A program made the position numbers and the translations under genes. From contig NZ_CP099391.1 of assembly GCF_023913515.1 (NCBI RefSeq), forward strand, positions 3,410,001-3,474,000: 64,000 bases of DNA, read 5' to 3'. Origin of the DNA: Natronococcus sp. CG52 (GTDB lineage: Archaea > Halobacteriota > Halobacteria > Halobacteriales > Natrialbaceae). Below, one piece after another: positions 33,686 to 42,867 of the stretch. The notes beneath the pieces are model-generated. The model was given only the letters and a program-made list of their open reading frames with translations, searched no databases and was not told where the DNA came from. The stretch's first letter is position 1. Each line of letters opens with the position of its first letter.

Positions 33686-34480
33686 ATGATGAAGATCCTC
33701 GTTACGGTCAAAGAGGTCTCGACCGTCGAAGACGAGTTCGAGATCGAGGGTACCAGCATCGCCGAGCAGTATCTCGGCGCCGATCTCAACGAATGGGACG
33801 ATTACGCGATCGAAGAAGCCGTCCAGATTCAGGAAGCCGGGATCGCCGACGAAGTCGTCACGGTGACGATCGGACCCGAAGATTGCGAGCAGACGATCCG
33901 GCAGGCGCTCGCGAAAGGCGCCGACCGCGCCATCCGCGTCTGGGACGACTCTCTCGAGGGCGTCGACCTGCTCGACGTCGGCGCGAAGACGGAGATCCTC
34001 CGGGCGGTCGTCGAGGCCGAGGATCCCGACCTCGTGCTGACCGGCGTTCAGTCCGGCGACGACACCTGGGGTGCGACCGGCGTCTCGCTCGCCGAAGACC
34101 TCGGTTTCGAGTGGGCCGCCGTCGTCAACCACCTCGAACACGACTTCGAGGACGGCCGCGCCTCCGTCCGCCGTGAACTCGAGGGCGGGGTCGAGGAACT
34201 CACCGAAGTCGAGATTCCCGCCGCGCTCACGATCCAGACGGGGATCAACGAACCCCGCTACGCCAGCCTGCGCGGTATTCGTCAGGCCCAGCGCAAGGAA
34301 CTCGACGTCCAGTCACTGGCCGATCTCGGCGTCGACGAGAGCGCCGTCGAGGCCGAGGTCACGGTGACCGAGATGTACGAGCCCGAAAGCGAAACCGACG
34401 CGACGGTCTGGGAGGGAAGCGCGGAGGAGACCGCCGCCGAACTCGGAGAACTGCTCCGCGAGAAGGGGGTGGCACCATGA
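33686..34480 (+). CDS. etfB: Electron transfer flavoprotein, beta subunit
   Basis: 264 residues; start ATG 33686, with another ATG directly after. The sequence MMKILVTVKEVSTVEDEFEI opens the nucleotide-binding Rossmann-like fold. VVTVTIGPEDCEQTIRQALA and GVQSGDDTWGATGVSLAEDLG are the ETF-beta signatures, the latter at AMP-binding positions, and LRGIRQAQRKEL near 195 contacts the alpha subunit. The heterodimer carries FAD (plus AMP) and passes electrons from acyl-CoA or other dehydrogenases to a quinone oxidoreductase. Its stop overlaps the etfA start by four bases. Confidence 0.93.
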   Translation: MMKILVTVKEVSTVEDEFEIEGTSIAEQYLGADLNEWDDYAIEEAVQIQEAGIADEVVTVTIGPEDCEQTIRQALAKGADRAIRVWDDSLEGVDLLDVGAKTEILRAVVEAEDPDLVLTGVQSGDDTWGATGVSLAEDLGFEWAAVVNHLEHDFEDGRASVRRELEGGVEELTEVEIPAALTIQTGINEPRYASLRGIRQAQRKELDVQSLADLGVDESAVEAEVTVTEMYEPESETDATVWEGSAEETAAELGELLREKGVAP

Positions 34481-35430
34481 CGGACGTCCTCGCAGTCGCG
34501 GACCACCGCCGCGGCGAACTGCGCGACGTCAGCTACGAGGTCATTACCGCTGGCCGCCAGCTGGCGGACGACACCGGCGGCGAACTCCACGTCGCGGTCA
34601 TCAGCGGCACCGTCGACGAGTTCGGCGACAAACTCAACCGGGAGGGTGTCGACGCCGTCCACACCGTCGACTACGGCGAGGAGTTCAATCACGACGTCTA
34701 CACGCAGGTCCTCACGCAGCTCTACGACGAACTCGCGCCGCAGTACGTCCTCGCACCCAACAGCGTCAACGGCCTCGACTACGCCCCCGCGGTCGCGAAC
34801 GCGCTCGAGCTCCCGATCGTCACCGACACGGTCGGCCTCGAAGCGGACGGCGACACCCTGGTCGCGAATCGAGAGATGTACGGCGGCAAAGTCGAGGTAA
34901 CGACCGAGCTCGAAGGAACGGCCGTCGCGACGATCCGCGGCGCCGAGTGGTCGGGCGCGGAGGGAACCGGCGACGCCTCGATCGAAGCCTTCGACGCGGA
35001 GATCGACGAGGACGCCGTCGGTTCCACGGTGACGGGATTCGAGGAGGTCGGCGGCGGCGACGTCGACATCAGCGAGGCGGAAGTGCTCGTCTCCGTGGGC
35101 CGGGGCATCGAAGAGGAGGAGAACCTCGAGATCATCCGCGACCTCGCGGACGCGCTCGACGCGACGGTCTCGTCCTCGCGACCGATCGTCGACAACGGCT
35201 GGCTGCCGAAGAACCGGCAGGTCGGCCAGTCCGGGAAGGTCGTCACTCCGGACGTTTACGTCGCGATCGGCATCTCGGGCGCCGTCCAGCACGTCGCCGG
35301 GATGAAGGGGTCGGACACGATCGTCGCGATCAACACGGACCCCAACGCGCCGATCATGGACATCGCCGACTACGCGATCCACGACGACCTGTTCGACGTC
35401 GTTCCGGCGCTCACGGAAGAGTTCCAGTAA
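34477..35430 (+). CDS. etfA: Electron transfer flavoprotein, alpha subunit
   Basis: 317 residues. N-terminal domain begins MTDVLAVADHRRGELRDVSY. The C-terminal FAD domain contains SSRPIVDNGWLPKNRQVGQS (the Arg and Gln that contact flavin), VTPDVYVAIGISGAVQHVAG and IVAINTDPNAPIMDIADYAI, matching FAD-binding motifs. With EtfB it forms the electron carrier feeding the quinone pool. The start ATG lies inside the last codons of etfB (overlap ATGA), giving coupled translation. No dehydrogenase or ETF:quinone oxidoreductase gene is adjacent. Confidence 0.94.
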   Translation: MTDVLAVADHRRGELRDVSYEVITAGRQLADDTGGELHVAVISGTVDEFGDKLNREGVDAVHTVDYGEEFNHDVYTQVLTQLYDELAPQYVLAPNSVNGLDYAPAVANALELPIVTDTVGLEADGDTLVANREMYGGKVEVTTELEGTAVATIRGAEWSGAEGTGDASIEAFDAEIDEDAVGSTVTGFEEVGGGDVDISEAEVLVSVGRGIEEEENLEIIRDLADALDATVSSSRPIVDNGWLPKNRQVGQSGKVVTPDVYVAIGISGAVQHVAGMKGSDTIVAINTDPNAPIMDIADYAIHDDLFDVVPALTEEFQ

Positions 35431-35604
35431 GTCACACCGCGTACAGTCGCCATCCGGGGGTCACTCCGAGTGGTACCTCGTCGGTTATCTACCAGAGATT
35501 TCTCCATCCACACCGCGCATTTGTCGTGTAGCTCGCCAATAAGGGCGAGAACCGCGCCGTAGATGTAGAATATCCAATATATGTTTTGGCGATTGTCCAG
35601 TAAA

Positions 35605-35614
35605 ACTATATATT
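35605..35614 (+). promoter_or_regulatory. TATA box of the binding-protein/transducer pair
   Basis: ACTATATATT, about 22 bases before ATG 35635, in an AT-rich stretch following GTCCAGTAAA. Spacing fits a leaderless or nearly leaderless transcript. Confidence 0.6.
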
Positions 35615-35634
35615 AGTGATTAGATACGGATCCT

Positions 35635-36903
35635 ATGTCAGTCCGACCGAAGCGCCGGGAGCTCCTGTCGGCCGTCGGCGTCGCCGGGTTCAGCGGCCTC
35701 GCCGGCTGTCTCAGTAGCGTCTCCGGGCTCGACGTCCGTGACGGCGACGACGGAGACGGCGGCGGCACCGATCGAACACTCAAACTGGGGATAATGCAAC
35801 CGATCAGCGGCGATCTCGGCTCTGTGGGGGAACCGATTCGAGACGCCGCGTTGCTTCCGATCAGTCAGGTCGAAGCCGAGATCGACCTCGAGATCGAGTA
35901 CGAAGTCGTGGATACGGAGACGTCTCCCTCGGCGGGCGTTCAGGGCGCCGCTCGCCTCGTCAGGGACGGCTATCCGATGGTCAACGGACCGGCAGCCTCG
36001 GACGTGACGCTGCAGGCGACACAACAGGTACTCATTCCGCACCGGGTCGTCAGCTGTTCGCCGTCGGCGACGACGCCGACGATCACGGCGTTGAACGACG
36101 CCGGCCTCGTCTTCCGAACGGCGCTGTCGGACTCGTTACAGGCCGTCGTCCTCGCGGAGCAGGCGGTGACGGATCTCGGCCGCGAGACGGCGGCCACGAT
36201 GTACGTGAACAACGACTACGGCTGGCAGTTGAGTCAGGCGTTTACGCAAGCGTTCCAGGCGACTCACGACGGGACGGTCACGGCACAGGTTCCGGTGAAC
36301 GAGGAGAGCGACTCCTACGCCGCGGAACTCGACGAAGCTAGAGCGGACGATCCGAGCCTATTGGTCGTGATCGGCTACCCCGAGACGGGCGCGCAGTTGT
36401 TTACCGACTTGGGTGACGACAAAGACGAGATCGACGTGCTCGTCACCGACGGACTACGAGACGGGGAGCTTCACGAAGAAGTCGACCGCTCGATCGACGG
36501 AATCCGTGGAACGGCACCGCTGGTCGGCGGTCCCGGCGAGGGGTTCTTCACCGAACTGTACGAGGACGCGTACGACGACGAACCGGGTATCTTCACGGCT
36601 CACGCCTACGATTCGACGGCCGTCCTCTTGCTCGCCAACGCCTACGCCGGGCAGAACGACGGAACGGCGATCAGAAACGCCATGCAGACGGTCACTAACG
36701 GACCCGGCGAGGTGATCGACCCGGAGAGACTCGCCGAGGGCATCGAGCTCGCGGCGCAGGGGGAGAACGTCGAGTATCAGGGCGCCTCGAGTTCGCTGTC
36801 GTTCGACCAGAACGGTGACGCGACGGATGCGACCTTCGAGTACTGGGAATTCGACCGGAACGCGGACGGCGGAATCGCCGAGATTGACAGGGTGAATACG
36901 TGA
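35635..36903 (+). CDS. Branched-chain-amino-acid-type binding lipoprotein (BasB-like)
   Basis: 422 residues. An Arg-containing N-terminus and lipobox LAGC (Cys25) indicate export and lipid anchoring. The body is a periplasmic-binding-protein type I fold of the Leu/Ile/Val family: LKLGIMQPISGDLGSVGEPI near 48, GPAASDVTLQATQQVLIPHR near 118, VVIGYPETGAQLFTDL near 243 and FTAHAYDSTAVLLLANAY near 320. The gene is followed directly by a transducer gene overlapping it, as in the BasB-BasT pair of Halobacterium where BasB delivers branched-chain amino acids to the transducer. No transporter permease is adjacent, supporting a sensory role. Ligand unknown. Confidence 0.83.
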   Translation: MSVRPKRRELLSAVGVAGFSGLAGCLSSVSGLDVRDGDDGDGGGTDRTLKLGIMQPISGDLGSVGEPIRDAALLPISQVEAEIDLEIEYEVVDTETSPSAGVQGAARLVRDGYPMVNGPAASDVTLQATQQVLIPHRVVSCSPSATTPTITALNDAGLVFRTALSDSLQAVVLAEQAVTDLGRETAATMYVNNDYGWQLSQAFTQAFQATHDGTVTAQVPVNEESDSYAAELDEARADDPSLLVVIGYPETGAQLFTDLGDDKDEIDVLVTDGLRDGELHEEVDRSIDGIRGTAPLVGGPGEGFFTELYEDAYDDEPGIFTAHAYDSTAVLLLANAYAGQNDGTAIRNAMQTVTNGPGEVIDPERLAEGIELAAQGENVEYQGASSSLSFDQNGDATDATFEYWEFDRNADGGIAEIDRVNT

Positions 36904-39377
36904 TGTCGATACTCGCAAAACTGGTACCGTCGTTCGTCAGACGGCGATACCTCGCGAAGTTCGTGATATCGATTCTGGCGGTCGTCCTGGTTATCGGCTC
37001 GGTCGGCGCCGTCAGTTACGTCGCGATCGACGAGACGGTGAGAGCCGATTCGAACGAGCAGATCGAGTCGACCGCCGAGTTGCAGGCGGGCGGGATCGGC
37101 GACTGGACCGAGTCGATGCGCGTCCAGACGCGGACCGCGTCGGCCTCACCGGTGTTACAGGCGGGAGATCCGCAGGAAGTTCAGGGTGAGATCGTCGAGG
37201 CGCAAGCGGGGATGTCCGTCGACGTGCGGGCGATTCACTACGTCGACACCGAGAGCGGCGAGGTCGTCACGAGCACGGACGCGAAACTTCGCGGCGAATC
37301 GCTCGACGGCGTCGAAGATCCGTGGGCGACGACCGACTTCGAGAGCGAACTCGCGTTCGACGGCGCGGTCTGGAACTCCGACGCGGCCTACGAGTCGCCG
37401 TCGCTCGACGACCAGGTAATGGCCTTCGCCAGTCCGGTGTCCGAACGCGACGATCGCGTCGTCGTCGTCATCGGCACGCTCGAGTACCGCGTCCAGCAGC
37501 TCCAGCAGGAAGGGGCGTCGTCGTCGACGGCCATCGTCGACGCCGATGGAACGCCGGTCCTGCAGGCCGCGGACGCGTCGATCGACGAAACGTCGGTCGA
37601 CGAGGAGGCGCTCGAGGCCGCTCTCGGCGGCCGGCCGACGCGCGTCGAGGACGGAGAATTCGTTCGAGCGTACACGCCGGTCGGCGACACGCAGTGGGTC
37701 GCCGTCACGAGCGTTCCGATCGAGCAGGCTTACGGCGTCGCGACCGACGTCGGCACCAACGTCATCGCGATGGTACTCGTGAGTCTGGTCGCGCTCGGAC
37801 TCGTCGGAATCGTTCTCGGTCGACAGACCGTCGTCCCGCTAGCCGAGTTGCACGATCGGACGAAAGAGATGGAGGAAGGGAACCTCGACGTCGATCTCGA
37901 GACCTCCCGTGCCGACGAGATCGGCCGGTTGTACGACGGCTTCGACAGCATGCGCACCTCGCTGCAGAATCAGATTCAGGAGGCCGAAGCGGCGCGCCAG
38001 GACGCCGAGCACGCTCGCACCGAGACCGAGACGATAAACCGCCACCTCGAGGCGAAAGCCGACGAGTACCGCGACGTGATGGAGCAGTGCGCCGCCGGCG
38101 ATCTGACCCGGCGGCTCGATCCCGAGAGCGAGAGCGAAGCGATGGCCGACATCGCCCACTCGTTCAACTCGATGGTCGACGAACTCGAGGAGACGACCGC
38201 ACACGTCAAGACGTTCGCCACCGAGGTCGCGACGGCGAGCGAAGAGGTGACGACGAGCGCCGAGGAGGTGAGATCGGCGTCCGAGCAGGTGACGGAGTCC
38301 GTTCAGGAGATCTCCGACGGTGCGGATCGGCAGAATCAACACTTGCAGGCGGTCTCGACCGAAATGGGAGGGCTCTCGACGACGACCGAACAGATCGCGG
38401 CGTCGTCGAACGAAGTCGCCGATATCGCCGAGCGGACGGCCGAAACGGGCCGACTCGGCCGCGAAGCGGCGCAGGAGGCGATCGACGGAATGCACGAGAT
38501 CGAGGCGGAATCGACCGAGGCCGTCGAGGCGATCGAGGCGCTCGAGGCGGAGATGGAACAGATCGACGACCTGGTCGAGTTCATCTCCGACATCGCTCGC
38601 GAAACGAACATGCTCGCGCTGAACGCCAACATCGAGGCATCACGCGGTAGCGCCGGTGGCGAGGATGGTAGCGGGTTCGCCGTCGTCGCATCCCAGGTCA
38701 AAGAGCTCGCGGAAGATACGAGAGAGACCGCCGAAGACATCGAGAAGCGACTGGAGCGAATCAACGAGCGGACCGACCGCACGGCGACGGAAGTCCAGAA
38801 AACAGCCGATCGCATCGCGACGCACGTCGACTCCGTCGAGAACGCGGCGGCAGCGCTCGACGAGATCGCGGACTACGCGAGTCAGACCAACGACGGCGTG
38901 CAGGAGATCTCCGCGGCGTCCGAAGAGCAGGCCGCGTCGACCCAGGAAGTCGTCGCGATGGCGTCGGCGGCGACCGACATCTCCGAGACGACGGCACAGG
39001 AGGCCCAACACGTGGCGGCCGCCGCGGAGGAGCAGACGTCTGCCCTCACCGAAGTGTCGGAGAACGCGAACTCCCTGGCCGGACAGTCCGCACACCTGAG
39101 CGAGGCGCTCGACCGCTTCGAAACCGATCGAGGGGCGCAGTCCTGGGCATCGGGCGCCAACGTCGAACTGGCCTACGAAGAGGAGGCGTCGACGTCCGAC
39201 GCAACCCTCGAGGGACTCGAGACGGAGGACCGAACGGTTGACGACGAGTCCGACGGCGAAAACGCCGACTCGGGTGGCGCAGACGACGCGGATCCCGGCG
39301 CGGAGACGGAAGTTGATACGTCGGCGTCCGCGCGAACCGAGCAGTCGTTCTCGTTCGATCGGGTCGACGAGACGTAG
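36900..39377 (+). CDS. Transmembrane methyl-accepting chemotaxis transducer (BasT-like)
   Basis: 825 residues from GTG 36900; ATG 36903 is equally possible. Transmembrane helix 1 at about 21-43, an extracellular double-Cache-like sensor to about 285, helix 2 at 290-312, HAMP at about 312-366 and another HAMP near 385-440. The long coiled-coil signalling domain (about 440-740) includes the hairpin tip around ARETNMLALNANIEASRG. The C-terminal 80 residues are a disordered acidic tail. It should relay binding-protein occupancy to CheA/CheW. It overlaps the binding protein stop by up to four bases, so the two are made together. Confidence 0.9.
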   Translation: MMSILAKLVPSFVRRRYLAKFVISILAVVLVIGSVGAVSYVAIDETVRADSNEQIESTAELQAGGIGDWTESMRVQTRTASASPVLQAGDPQEVQGEIVEAQAGMSVDVRAIHYVDTESGEVVTSTDAKLRGESLDGVEDPWATTDFESELAFDGAVWNSDAAYESPSLDDQVMAFASPVSERDDRVVVVIGTLEYRVQQLQQEGASSSTAIVDADGTPVLQAADASIDETSVDEEALEAALGGRPTRVEDGEFVRAYTPVGDTQWVAVTSVPIEQAYGVATDVGTNVIAMVLVSLVALGLVGIVLGRQTVVPLAELHDRTKEMEEGNLDVDLETSRADEIGRLYDGFDSMRTSLQNQIQEAEAARQDAEHARTETETINRHLEAKADEYRDVMEQCAAGDLTRRLDPESESEAMADIAHSFNSMVDELEETTAHVKTFATEVATASEEVTTSAEEVRSASEQVTESVQEISDGADRQNQHLQAVSTEMGGLSTTTEQIAASSNEVADIAERTAETGRLGREAAQEAIDGMHEIEAESTEAVEAIEALEAEMEQIDDLVEFISDIARETNMLALNANIEASRGSAGGEDGSGFAVVASQVKELAEDTRETAEDIEKRLERINERTDRTATEVQKTADRIATHVDSVENAAAALDEIADYASQTNDGVQEISAASEEQAASTQEVVAMASAATDISETTAQEAQHVAAAAEEQTSALTEVSENANSLAGQSAHLSEALDRFETDRGAQSWASGANVELAYEEEASTSDATLEGLETEDRTVDDESDGENADSGGADDADPGAETEVDTSASARTEQSFSFDRVDET

Positions 39378-39426
39378 GTTCGGCGGAACCGTCACCTACT
39401 TTGTAACCCTGTCCTAAGCGCTGGCA

Positions 39427-40269
39427 ATGGAACGGCTGGAGCGTCGTCGGGCGCTGATCGAGGAGCGTCTCGTCGAAGTAATCGACGGCGTCGAACCGGA
39501 CGCACTCAGAGACGAAGTCCGACACACGGCGCTCTCGGGCGGCAAACGCGTCCGCCCGATGGTCACCCTGCTCGCCTGTGAAACCGTCGGCGGACGGCCG
39601 GAAGATGCTGTCGGCTTCGGCGTCGGCATCGAACTCGTTCACAACGCCTCGCTGGTCGTCGACGACATCATCGACCGTTCGGACCTGCGTCGCGGGACGA
39701 CGAGTGCGTGGGCCAAGTTCGGTTACGGGCCGGCGATCATCACGAGCGACGGCTTGCTCGGCGAGGCGTTCGCCCTGTTTTCGGCGGATCCGAACGCCAC
39801 CCAGGTCGTCGCCGAGGCGATGGTCGAACTCGGGATCGGCGAGGCGACCGAACTCTCCGCCCAGCCGACCAACGAAGAGGAGTACATGACGCTCGCCAGA
39901 CGAAAGACCGGCGCGCTGTTCCGGGCCGCCGCCGAACTCGGCGCGATCGCCGCGGACTCGGACCCGTTCACCGTGGAGGCACTCGGCGAGTACGCCGAAC
40001 GCGTCGGCGTCGCCTTCCAGATCAGGGACGACGTCCTCGACGCGGTCGCGGCACCCGAAGACCTCGGCAAGCCGACCGGACACGACGCCGCCTTAGAGCG
40101 GCCCTCGGTCGTCCAGGTGACCGATCTCGGACCCGAGGAGGCGAACGCTCGCGCCAGAGCGGAGGCCGACCGGGCGATCGACGCCCTCGAGCGCGTCGAC
40201 GTCGTGGATAACGGGGCGCGAGACTACCTGCTCGAACTCGCGGAGTTCGTCGTCGAACGCGAGCAGTAA
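39427..40269 (+). CDS. Trans-isoprenyl diphosphate synthase (GGPP-synthase type)
   Basis: 280 residues; condenses isopentenyl units into allylic diphosphates for archaeal lipids or quinone side chains. The first aspartate motif is VVDDIIDRSDLRRG (DDIID at 79-83) and the second is QIRDDVLDAVA (DDVLD at 201-205). The substrate-binding GGKRVRP at 38-44 is intact. The protein is shorter than most haloarchaeal GGPP synthases I know (about 340-350), so it may be a paralogue making a different chain length; this is inference. The start ATG at 39427 lies 49 bases after the transducer stop. Confidence 0.88.
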   Translation: MERLERRRALIEERLVEVIDGVEPDALRDEVRHTALSGGKRVRPMVTLLACETVGGRPEDAVGFGVGIELVHNASLVVDDIIDRSDLRRGTTSAWAKFGYGPAIITSDGLLGEAFALFSADPNATQVVAEAMVELGIGEATELSAQPTNEEEYMTLARRKTGALFRAAAELGAIAADSDPFTVEALGEYAERVGVAFQIRDDVLDAVAAPEDLGKPTGHDAALERPSVVQVTDLGPEEANARARAEADRAIDALERVDVVDNGARDYLLELAEFVVEREQ

Positions 40270-40283
40270 TCGCCGGATTCGGG

Positions 40284-41387
40284 TCAGGCGCTGTCGGTCC
40301 GGCGCGTCTCTTCTTCCGAGAAGTGTGATTCCGCGACCGCGAAGGCGAGCGTGCTCACGATTCCGAGCAGCGTCCCTGCCGTAAGGGCCGTCGCGAGGAC
40401 GGTGATACCGACCACGTCGAGGAAGAACGCGCTCACCGCGTAGAGGACGAGCGCGATCGAGACGACGTAAAACGGCGCGTTGAGGTAGCGCCACTCGAGT
40501 CTCCCCGCGATGTACTCGTCGGTGATCTGTCCCAGACTCGTGGTAACACCGGCGGCGGCGAACCACTGGATCGAGCCGTACAGCAGCGCGGAGAGCATGA
40601 CGGGGACGCCGACCTCGCCGGCCGCCTCGGCCTGGACGCGCTCAAGTTCGTTCACACCGCTGACCCCGCCGAGCACGAGCAACGCGGCGGCGACCACGTA
40701 GGCGAGCAGCGTCGTACGGCCGGCGTACAGCGATCGGCGGGCGCGCTCGACGCTGTCGTCGAGTCGCTCGCCGAGGCCGAGTCCTCTCGAGATGAGATAG
40801 AGACCGAGCAGCGTCGAGGTCATACCGAGGACGACGGCGGGCATCTCGAGCACCGTTCCGGCCAGCGCGAGCGGGTAGATGAGCAGGAGGATTCCGAGCG
40901 GGATGAGCACCGTCCCGCGGGTCTCGGGATCGTTCAGCACCTGTTTGAACGTGTAGTACATCGACTCCAGATTCTGGGCCTGCCTGACGACCACCCGACG
41001 GACGCCGTCGATGGGGACCCGCGACCGGATCACCGGAATGACGGACTCGTCCTGCGCACCGTCGGTGACCACGAGTGCGGTGACGTCCTCGGCCGTCGAG
41101 AGACTCGCCAGGACGGTGTCGACCTCCTCGCCGACCTCGCGGTTGGCGTTGACGTCGCCGTCCTCGTTGCCGGTGACGACGGCGACCTCGACGCTCTCGC
41201 CGCGGTCCGCCAGGTCGTCGTAGATGTGCACCCCCTGGAACGCGACGTTGACGTCGGAGTCTTCGGGGTCCGCTGTCGCGAGCGCGACGGCTGCCTCCTC
41301 GACGGCGTCACGGCCGATAACCGGGGTCGTGAAGTCGGTCTTCCGACCGAGGTCGTCGTCGAGGTCGACACACAGGACCAGCAGCAT
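40284..41387 (-). CDS. DUF373-family membrane protein
   Basis: 367 residues from ATG 41387 (MLLVLCVDLDDDLGRKTDFT). The soluble N-terminal half contains VVTDGAQDESVIPVIRSRVP near 115-134 and VVRQAQNLESMYYTFKQVLN, both features of the archaeal DUF373 family. The C-terminal half has about six transmembrane helices. Upstream in-frame codons are Arg-rich and lack family resemblance. The function of the family is unknown; the DLDDDLGRK start suggests a phosphate- or metal-binding site (inference). It converges with the isoprenyl synthase gene, with ends 14 bases apart. Confidence 0.85.
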   Translation of the reverse strand: MLLVLCVDLDDDLGRKTDFTTPVIGRDAVEEAAVALATADPEDSDVNVAFQGVHIYDDLADRGESVEVAVVTGNEDGDVNANREVGEEVDTVLASLSTAEDVTALVVTDGAQDESVIPVIRSRVPIDGVRRVVVRQAQNLESMYYTFKQVLNDPETRGTVLIPLGILLLIYPLALAGTVLEMPAVVLGMTSTLLGLYLISRGLGLGERLDDSVERARRSLYAGRTTLLAYVVAAALLVLGGVSGVNELERVQAEAAGEVGVPVMLSALLYGSIQWFAAAGVTTSLGQITDEYIAGRLEWRYLNAPFYVVSIALVLYAVSAFFLDVVGITVLATALTAGTLLGIVSTLAFAVAESHFSEEETRRTDSA

Positions 41388-41566
41388 CGTTTCGTGGTTG
41401 CACGCCGCGGTATTTCCATCTTCTGGGACCCGCCGGCGGCGACTTCGGCGGAATCGCAAGCGAACCTGTCTGATCCGCAACCGACGCCAATCGTGTGAAC
41501 ACCACACAGCATTCAGCGGCGGCGTTTCGCACAGTTTTTGAGGCTCGGCCGGCTACGTCCCATCGA

Positions 41567-42562
41567 ATGATCTCGAAGGGCTGTGAGCAGTGCGCGAAAG
41601 GCGGCAAGATGGTGCTGTTCGTCTACGGTTACTGCGACCAGCGCGACTGCTTCTACTGCCCGCTCGGCGAGAACCGCAAGAACGTCACCGACGTCTACGC
41701 CAACGAACGGCAGGTCGAATCCGACGAGGACGTCCTCACCGAAGCCCACCGGATGGACGCGCTCGGCACCTCGATCACGGGCGGCGAGCCCCAGGAGGCC
41801 CTCGAGCGGACCTGTCACTACCTCGAACTGCTGAAAGACGAGTTCGGCGAGGACCACCACACCCACCTCTACACGGGTATCACCGGCGGCCGCGAGAACA
41901 TGCGCCGCCTCTCCGAGGCCGGCCTCGACGAGATTCGCTTCCACCCGCCGCTCGAACTGTGGGGCGAGATGCACGGTACCGAGTGGGAAGAGATCCTCCA
42001 CATCGCCCGCGAGGAAGGGCTCACGCCCGCGTTCGAGATTCCCGGCATCCGCGCCGAAGAGGAGTTCCTCGAGTTCTTAGACGAGGGCGCGGCCGACTTC
42101 TGTAACATCAACGAGTTCGAGATGTCCGACGGGAACTACCGCCGGATGCAGGAGAAGGGATTCGAACTCAAGGAAGGGCACATGAGCGCCGTCGACAACG
42201 ACCGCGACGATATTCTCGACGTCATGGGCGACCACGAGAAGGTCTACTTCTGTACGTCCGTGTTCAAGGACGCCGCCCAGCACCGTCGTCGCCTGAAACG
42301 GGCCGCCCGGAACGTCCGTCGGGAGTTCGACGACGTCACCGACGACGGGACGCTCGTCTACGGGAAGACCCGCGCCGACCCCGAGCGGTTCGCCGACCTC
42401 GGCGTCCCCGAGGAGTTCTACACCGTCAAGTCGAACCACGTCGAGGTCGCCTGGTGGCTCTTAGAGGAGATGATCGACGAAGGCGATCTCGAGGAGGGCG
42501 AAATCGTCGAGCAGTATCCGACCTACGACGGACAGGTGGTAGAGCGGACACCGCTGGCGTAG
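41567..42562 (+). CDS. Radical SAM protein with CX4CX2C cluster motif
   Basis: 331 residues from ATG 41567 (MISKGCEQCAKGGKMVLFVY); earlier in-frame codons are atypical. The cluster motif is C23-DQRD-C28-FY-C31, one residue longer than the standard CX3CX2C. The SAM-binding GGEP-like motif follows in SITGGEPQEALE, and later strands (HLYTGITGGRENMRRLSEAG, DEIRFHPPLE) complete the partial TIM barrel. Two further Cys (C6, C9) lie in an N-terminal CxxC. Reaction and substrate are unknown; pyruvate-formate-lyase-activase-like archaeal proteins share the start. It is divergent from the DUF373 gene (gap 179 bases). Confidence 0.85.
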   Translation: MISKGCEQCAKGGKMVLFVYGYCDQRDCFYCPLGENRKNVTDVYANERQVESDEDVLTEAHRMDALGTSITGGEPQEALERTCHYLELLKDEFGEDHHTHLYTGITGGRENMRRLSEAGLDEIRFHPPLELWGEMHGTEWEEILHIAREEGLTPAFEIPGIRAEEEFLEFLDEGAADFCNINEFEMSDGNYRRMQEKGFELKEGHMSAVDNDRDDILDVMGDHEKVYFCTSVFKDAAQHRRRLKRAARNVRREFDDVTDDGTLVYGKTRADPERFADLGVPEEFYTVKSNHVEVAWWLLEEMIDEGDLEEGEIVEQYPTYDGQVVERTPLA

Positions 42563-42867
42563 TAACCGTACCGCGAACGAGCAGCGCGAGTGAGCGGCTT
42601 TTAACGTAAATTTTTAGAGGGGCGGTGTGCGGTGGGAGGGGCGAACGGCAACCGAAGGGAGCCGTGAGCAGCACGAACGAACTCGACGAGTAAAGCGGTC
42701 GCGACGCAGCGTTCGGGTCAATTGTGTACCGCTTAAATTCGTTTCACTGCGCTGAAATCCGATAGAACGGGCGTCTCGAGGCCGTGTTGGCTGGATTCTC
42801 GTCGAACCCGGTATCGGCGCTTATCGAAGCTGTAATAATGAGAGTCGTCCCGGTACGACCGGCCACG
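42563..42867. other. Gene-free region, possible terminator and promoter
   Basis: 305 bases. It holds a T-rich stretch (CTTTTAACGTAAATTTTTAG near 42598) shortly after the radical SAM stop, which could end transcription, and AT-rich DNA with CTTATCGAAG near 42820 before the lipoprotein start. No RNA gene or coding frame was seen. Confidence 0.4.
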
